Made by a program: the position numbers and the translations under genes
Origin: Candidatus Poribacteria bacterium
GTDB lineage: Bacteria > Poribacteria > WGA-4E > DTYX01
Assembly: GCA_012961655.1 (NCBI GenBank)
Contig: DTYX01000955.1
Location: forward strand, 1-8,744
Length of the DNA: 8,744 bases
Direction of reading: 5' to 3'
Part shown: positions 7,009-8,744 of the stretch, in pieces
How positions within the stretch are numbered: the stretch's first letter is position 1
Layout of the letters: each line of letters begins with the position of its first letter
Notes under the pieces: generated by a model
Databases searched by the model: none
The model's input: only the letters and a program-made list of their open reading frames with translations
Told to the model about the DNA's origin: nothing

Positions 7009-7152
7009 TGAAAAAAATTGTGGCGGATTTTCAATCGGAACTGTTATCGACACGGTAAAATTACACCATATCAGGACTGACCCCGGTATTGATAATAATT
7101 GCCCCCTCGCCCCTTAGCCCTTTCCTTCCTTATATGCGCGTTCAATTTCAGG
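7009..7152. other. Leader-distal intergenic stretch with a repeat-like motif
   Basis: I see no gene here. On the - strand there is GGGGTCAGTCCTGATAT (7069-7085), resembling the GGGGTCAGGTC(T)TGA sequences that often flank REP/Y1-transposase-associated repeats. A polypyrimidine tract on the + strand follows at 7101-7131. Both may be remnants of a dispersed element. This rests on memory of such motifs and is tentative. Confidence 0.25.
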
Positions 7153-7181
7153 AATAAACTAGCTTTATGCTTTATTGTCAA
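7153..7181 (-). promoter_or_regulatory. Second, weaker candidate promoter after the propeller gene
   Basis: TTGACA (complement of 7176-7181) and TTTATT (complement of 7153-7158, four of six matches) are 17 bp apart, just downstream of the propeller gene's stop. It would add a 350-base leader to the Gfo/Idh transcript. It is much weaker than the site at 6980-7008. Confidence 0.25.
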
Positions 7182-7197
7182 GGAGAAACGGTATTAG

Positions 7198-8583
7198 CTA
7201 GTGAAACTGCATTGAATACAAGTCCGAATCCTTTATGACAAAGCGTAAGCGGATGGGTTTACCAGTTAGCTTGCTCAAGTCACTGCCAGCTTTCCAAGTA
7301 ACAACGCGCTCAATCGCATCGCCGAAAATCTCTGCACAGTCCGACAAGGTAAAGCCATCGACTAGCTTACCGGCGACATCTTGGATTTCGACTCGGATGC
7401 TGCCTGCGGCAGATGTCGAGAAATTGATAACCAACTTTTTGCCTTCAAAGACAATCGGTTTGGTGACTAATTCGCCTCCACTTAGTGGCGCTTGCACTGA
7501 GACAAACCCATCGATACGTAGTATAAACCGGCGCATCTGGCAACTTTCACCCTGGTAGTAACCTTCCATGGAGTAGAGTGACAGCTCGTTGGGCGTGTCG
7601 GGGATGTCAGATTCGGTCTCGAGGATACCCCAGGCTATCATATTGTTGCGGTTGCCCCAGCGCTCTTTTTGCAAACCAGGGCGGATAATAGCTTCACCCC
7701 AGCGTTTGAAGCGCAGACCATCGCGACTAGTCATGAAAACGGCGTCGGACACGCCGGGGGAATGGTGCTTCACTGCCGTGCGAGTGGGCACAAAACGTTT
7801 GGGAAAGCCCATAAAAATGTGCGGAGCGCGGTAGTAAGGCGTAATCTGATTGGTGTAGAGATGTTCGCTTCGCTCAGCGGTTACTTTGTGAACCGCTTCG
7901 AGCGGCGCGCTTGGGTATTCAAGCCAGACCGGGTCTGTCCAATTGATGAAATCAGTGGAGGTGCAAGTCATGATGGCACGCACACCCTCCATGAATCCTC
8001 GGTGAAAGTCCACATATCGGTTGCGGGTGGTGTCCCAGAACGCCAGGTTCTGTGAATCGAACGCGCCTCTGGTGATTACGGGTTTGTCGCTCATCAACGA
8101 CCAGTGGACACCGTCGGATGATTTGAACGGGTACAGCCCGCCCTCACCGCTAGCTAGCGCTTTGTATCTTTCATCCGACTCGCAATTGGGATTGGAGTCC
8201 TTGAACGGCGCAAAGTTATGCGAGCCGATACCGTCCCAGATGATGTTGTTTTTCTTAGAACCGTTGAACTCAATAATTCCTAGCTCGGGCTTATACCAAT
8301 GGATTCCGTCTTTGCTCTCGGCATAGCAGACCACCTGGTGGGTAATTTTCTCAATCCGCTCATCGTAGTGAGCGCCACGATGATACATCTTGAAATGGTC
8401 GCCGTCTCTGAATACTGTGTGATAAAAGCATACGTTGCCTTCCCACGGCTTATCGTGAACAATTGCCACCTCACGGGGCGTCGGCTTATGTAACCTCAGC
8501 TCGGCGCCAGTTATTTTGTCGATGAGATAGTCATCAACGAACAATTCCAGCCTTGAGCCGATGTCGATTACTTCGTTCGCCAT
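7198..8583 (-). CDS. Five-bladed beta-propeller glycoside-hydrolase-like protein
   Basis: This 461-aa protein opens with IDIGSRLELFVDDYLIDKITG, then LRLHKPTPREVAI, typical of a family common in Planctomycetota and related groups and annotated there as glycosyl-hydrolase-like. Repeated S-x-D-G/F-x-x-W blocks (SKDGIHWYKP near 90-98, SSDGVHWS near 155, STDFINWTDP near 209, SRDGLRFKRW near 286) mark propeller blades related to GH32/GH43/GH68 clans. A C-terminal beta-sandwich (about 355-461) ends with IRLRFVIKDSDLYSMQFH. The substrate and the catalytic residues cannot be assigned from sequence; a sugar-active role is inferred from fold and neighbours. There is no signal peptide. SD AGGAGG (8592-8597) is eight bases before the ATG. 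It precedes the Gfo/Idh-GH36 pair on the same strand, about 400 bp apart, so co-regulation rather than one operon is likely. Confidence 0.82.
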   Translation of the reverse strand: MANEVIDIGSRLELFVDDYLIDKITGAELRLHKPTPREVAIVHDKPWEGNVCFYHTVFRDGDHFKMYHRGAHYDERIEKITHQVVCYAESKDGIHWYKPELGIIEFNGSKKNNIIWDGIGSHNFAPFKDSNPNCESDERYKALASGEGGLYPFKSSDGVHWSLMSDKPVITRGAFDSQNLAFWDTTRNRYVDFHRGFMEGVRAIMTCTSTDFINWTDPVWLEYPSAPLEAVHKVTAERSEHLYTNQITPYYRAPHIFMGFPKRFVPTRTAVKHHSPGVSDAVFMTSRDGLRFKRWGEAIIRPGLQKERWGNRNNMIAWGILETESDIPDTPNELSLYSMEGYYQGESCQMRRFILRIDGFVSVQAPLSGGELVTKPIVFEGKKLVINFSTSAAGSIRVEIQDVAGKLVDGFTLSDCAEIFGDAIERVVTWKAGSDLSKLTGKPIRLRFVIKDSDLYSMQFH

Positions 8584-8744
8584 ATTTATTTCCTCCTGAT
8601 TTGGGTTGAGTGCTCTGTAAAATAAATTGTGATGCAGTGCAGTAGTGCGAGATGCCGTAAGACGAAAGCGGAGGATTGCTTATCGCAACCCCCTAATACC
8701 GATGTCGGTTTGTAATTTCCCATTTTTGATGAAGTGAGTGGTGA
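8584..8744. other. Upstream region of the propeller gene; two short dyads
   Basis: Besides the SD, I see ACCGA-TG-TCGGT at 8698-8709, an operator-like dyad, and TTGC-TTATC-GCAA near 8677-8689. No convincing promoter hexamers are found. A 45-codon - strand frame (8586-8723, open to the window edge) has no SD and no coding character and was not called. Confidence 0.35.

Noticed and set aside
7669..8055. 128-codon + strand ORF inside the propeller gene
   Set aside because: It is an antisense shadow of the blade-repeat region and shows no recognisable domain.
8586..8723. 45-codon - strand frame open to the right edge
   Set aside because: It has no SD and a non-coding-like composition, and it covers the propeller gene's own SD region.

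Overview
The window (about 47-48% GC by eye) holds six well-supported protein genes. Each has a good Shine-Dalgarno (SD) sequence except the DUF362 gene, whose SD is weak. The gene set is: a small dimeric alpha/beta-barrel protein, a UGSC-type selenoprotein, a DUF362 protein, a GH36-type glycosidase, a Gfo/Idh/MocA oxidoreductase and a beta-propeller glycoside-hydrolase-like protein. Such a mix is typical of uncultured, polysaccharide-using bacteria of the Planctomycetota / Poribacteria / Latescibacterota kind. This placement is inferred from gene content only; there is no rRNA or marker gene here.

Left part (1-2222, + strand): a 111-aa ABM-like protein is followed by the most notable gene. 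Two open stretches, 534-869 and 873-2222, lie in one frame and are interrupted only by a TGA at 870-872. The TGA falls exactly at the redox position of a UGSC-family domain, giving Sec-Ser-Thr-Cys. It is followed at once by a hairpin with a GGUC apical loop, like a bacterial SECIS element. I annotate one 562-aa selenoprotein with Sec at residue 113, fused to a C-terminal domain of about 330 residues.

Middle (2331-3664): a convergent DUF362 gene on the - strand ends in a cysteine pattern (CSGC, GAC, PGCPP) like the proximal Fe-S site of NiFe-hydrogenase small subunits and NuoB. Next to it is a short stretch with a + strand coding look (3515-3634), probably the 3' remnant of a lost gene. A 50-codon - strand ORF with a strong SD overlaps it.

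Right part (3664-8583, - strand): three carbohydrate genes read leftwards. The propeller protein (8583-7198) is followed by a ~400-bp leader region, then Gfo/Idh (6799-5753) and, 43 bp later, the GH36 enzyme (5709-3664). The last two look like an operon. The leader has a near-consensus promoter (TTGACA-N17-TAAAAT) with an embedded dyad. Downstream of it is a 25-codon ORF with its own SD, which contains an 8-bp inverted repeat, suggesting post-initiation control. Together these genes probably take part in uptake-side breakdown and oxidation of a sugar or glycoside. No transporter or regulator gene is visible, and no sel genes, tRNA, rRNA, CRISPR or intact mobile element is present.
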